Source: Bremia lactucae (Eukaryota; Oomycota; Peronosporomycetes; Peronosporales; Peronosporaceae). From it: a DNA stretch of 64,000 nucleotides. The notes beneath the pieces are model-generated. The model was given only the letters and a program-made list of their open reading frames with translations. It was not told the DNA's origin and did not search any database. The DNA lies in contig NC_090616.1 in NCBI RefSeq assembly GCF_004359215.1, forward strand, positions 354,826-418,825, read 5' to 3'. Shown here one piece after another: positions 63,181-64,000 of this stretch. The position numbers were made by a program, and so were the translations under genes. Numbering within the stretch: the stretch's first letter is position 1; each line of letters opens with the position of its first letter.

Positions 63181-64000
63181 CAGCATTAAAAGGCGGTTTT
63201 GGACCGCCTCAAAAGAGCTCTTAGCCCGAGCAAGGCCCTCGCAAAGAAGTTGAACCTCGTGCTTTAGAGCCTGAAATGATTCCTTCGAAATTTAGGCCCC
63301 CTCCCGCGCTGCTTGATGCGCAAGGGAACCTTTAATTTCAAGTGGACAAACTTTTAAAGCGACGTCGTTGTAAGGGCCAATATAAGTATCTAATGAAGTG
63401 GCTTGAGTACCCCTCATCTGAAAACTCTTGGGAGTTTGGGGTACCTCTTCGGCAAGATTGCCCGTACGCCATTGACATTTTTGAGCGCCAAGCTCAGGGT
63501 CAACTTGCGTCATAAACGCTTCTCACCACTAGAAGAGAGAATATGTGGATCTATAGCACCAGTGCGGCTTTGATCTATAGTTGAACGGGCAACCGAAGCA
63601 CTTAAATACTGGCTAGGCTTACTGAATGAGTCACATTCCATCGGAGGAAGAGGCATAAGAGCCTCGCTCATATACGCCTCGGCAGGTAGACGAGTCTCGG
63701 CGGGCTCCAACTCCGTTCCCAGAATTTTAATGCCGCAGACGTTTAGCTATTTTGCACCAGATGCCGGATGCTGAGTCCAATGTTATCACGAATCCCCTCG
63801 CAATAAGCAGGCAATCCTCGTTAAAGAACGAGCTCGTCGTCGAAGAACAGAGCTAGCGAAAGCAAAGCAAAAGCTCACAGTGAATACCGATTTCACTCCA
63901 CTTAGTTTGGAAGAGCGTTCCAAGGATATCACTAGTCGGAGCTTGACCATCTGGACCTCCGGACGAAAGGCGAAAACGCCGGAGAAAATCGCTGCTCGCG
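63181..64000 (+). pseudogene. Chromodomain Gypsy 3' region (partial, runs off the window)
   Basis: At about 63340-63470 the plus strand reads LLKRRRCKGQYKYLMKWLEY and PSSENSWEFGVPLRQDCPYA, the integrase chromodomain, closely related to 34.18-34.29 kb. Beyond it the minus strand carries the antisense-ORF reading (SKPSQYLSASVARSTIDQSR, TGAIDPH) as in the other element, but from about 63760 the related block (AESNVITNPL; ERARRRRTELAKAKQKL; FTPLSLEERSKD) is on the plus strand, so that part is inverted relative to the copy at 34.8 kb. Confidence 0.7.

Overview
The window looks like nuclear DNA of an oomycete, most likely a Phytophthora or downy-mildew type (Peronosporales). The evidence is intron-poor housekeeping genes with short GT-AG introns (54-82 nt), a folate-biopterin transporter of the family expanded in oomycetes, and a surrounding mass of decayed Ty3/Gypsy, Ty1/Copia and L1-like elements of oomycete type. 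Genus and species cannot be fixed from the sequence alone. The text contains three N runs (23331-23467, 40075-40982, 58067-58813) and two single-N joins (5182 and 14684).

Layout. At 1-900 lies the 3' end of a Copia element, its LTR start, and a tRNA-headed SINE-like insertion with a 7-bp target duplication. From 1157 to 9207 a 4,025-bp block occurs twice around one N; each copy holds a secreted-protein gene, gag fragments and LTR fragments. From 9233 to 10648 is a broken Gypsy gag-protease. From 10919 to 18449 a second block (3,765 bp) also occurs twice around one N and carries a heavily decayed Gypsy. From 18872 to 26460 is a single Gypsy insertion (outer duplication GGTAT) whose gag-pol half is inverted relative to its integrase half; an antisense ORF lies beside its 3' LTR. 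From 28681 to 35213 is another dead chromodomain Gypsy. From 36.2 to 42.9 kb is a minus-strand LTR-gag-pol-partial LTR-gag composite, which abuts a broken protein-kinase gene.

From 43.7 to 53.5 kb is a compact island of seven intact cellular genes: TIM21 (mitochondrial import), a folate-biopterin transporter, a short BAP29/31-like ER membrane protein, a GH1 beta-glucosidase, a C3HC zinc-finger (NIPA/Rsm1-like) protein, a nuclear poly(A)-binding protein 2 homologue and a DMAP1/SWC4-like chromatin subunit. Exon junctions were worked out by reading frame and splice sites. They do not form a pathway, but two pairs share short divergent promoter regions. From 53.6 kb to the end the sequence returns to repeats: LTR scraps, an L1-like LINE, a 448-bp tandem array with an N gap, a decayed Copia and the 3' part of a chromodomain Gypsy.

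The most unusual signals are: (1) Gypsy coding DNA packed with perfect short inverted repeats that the cellular genes do not appear to share; (2) antisense ORFs next to the 3' LTR in two Gypsy families; (3) a rearranged Gypsy whose history can be read from two 5-bp target duplications; (4) a candidate SINE; (5) two block duplications that begin and end exactly at single Ns, probably assembly artefacts.
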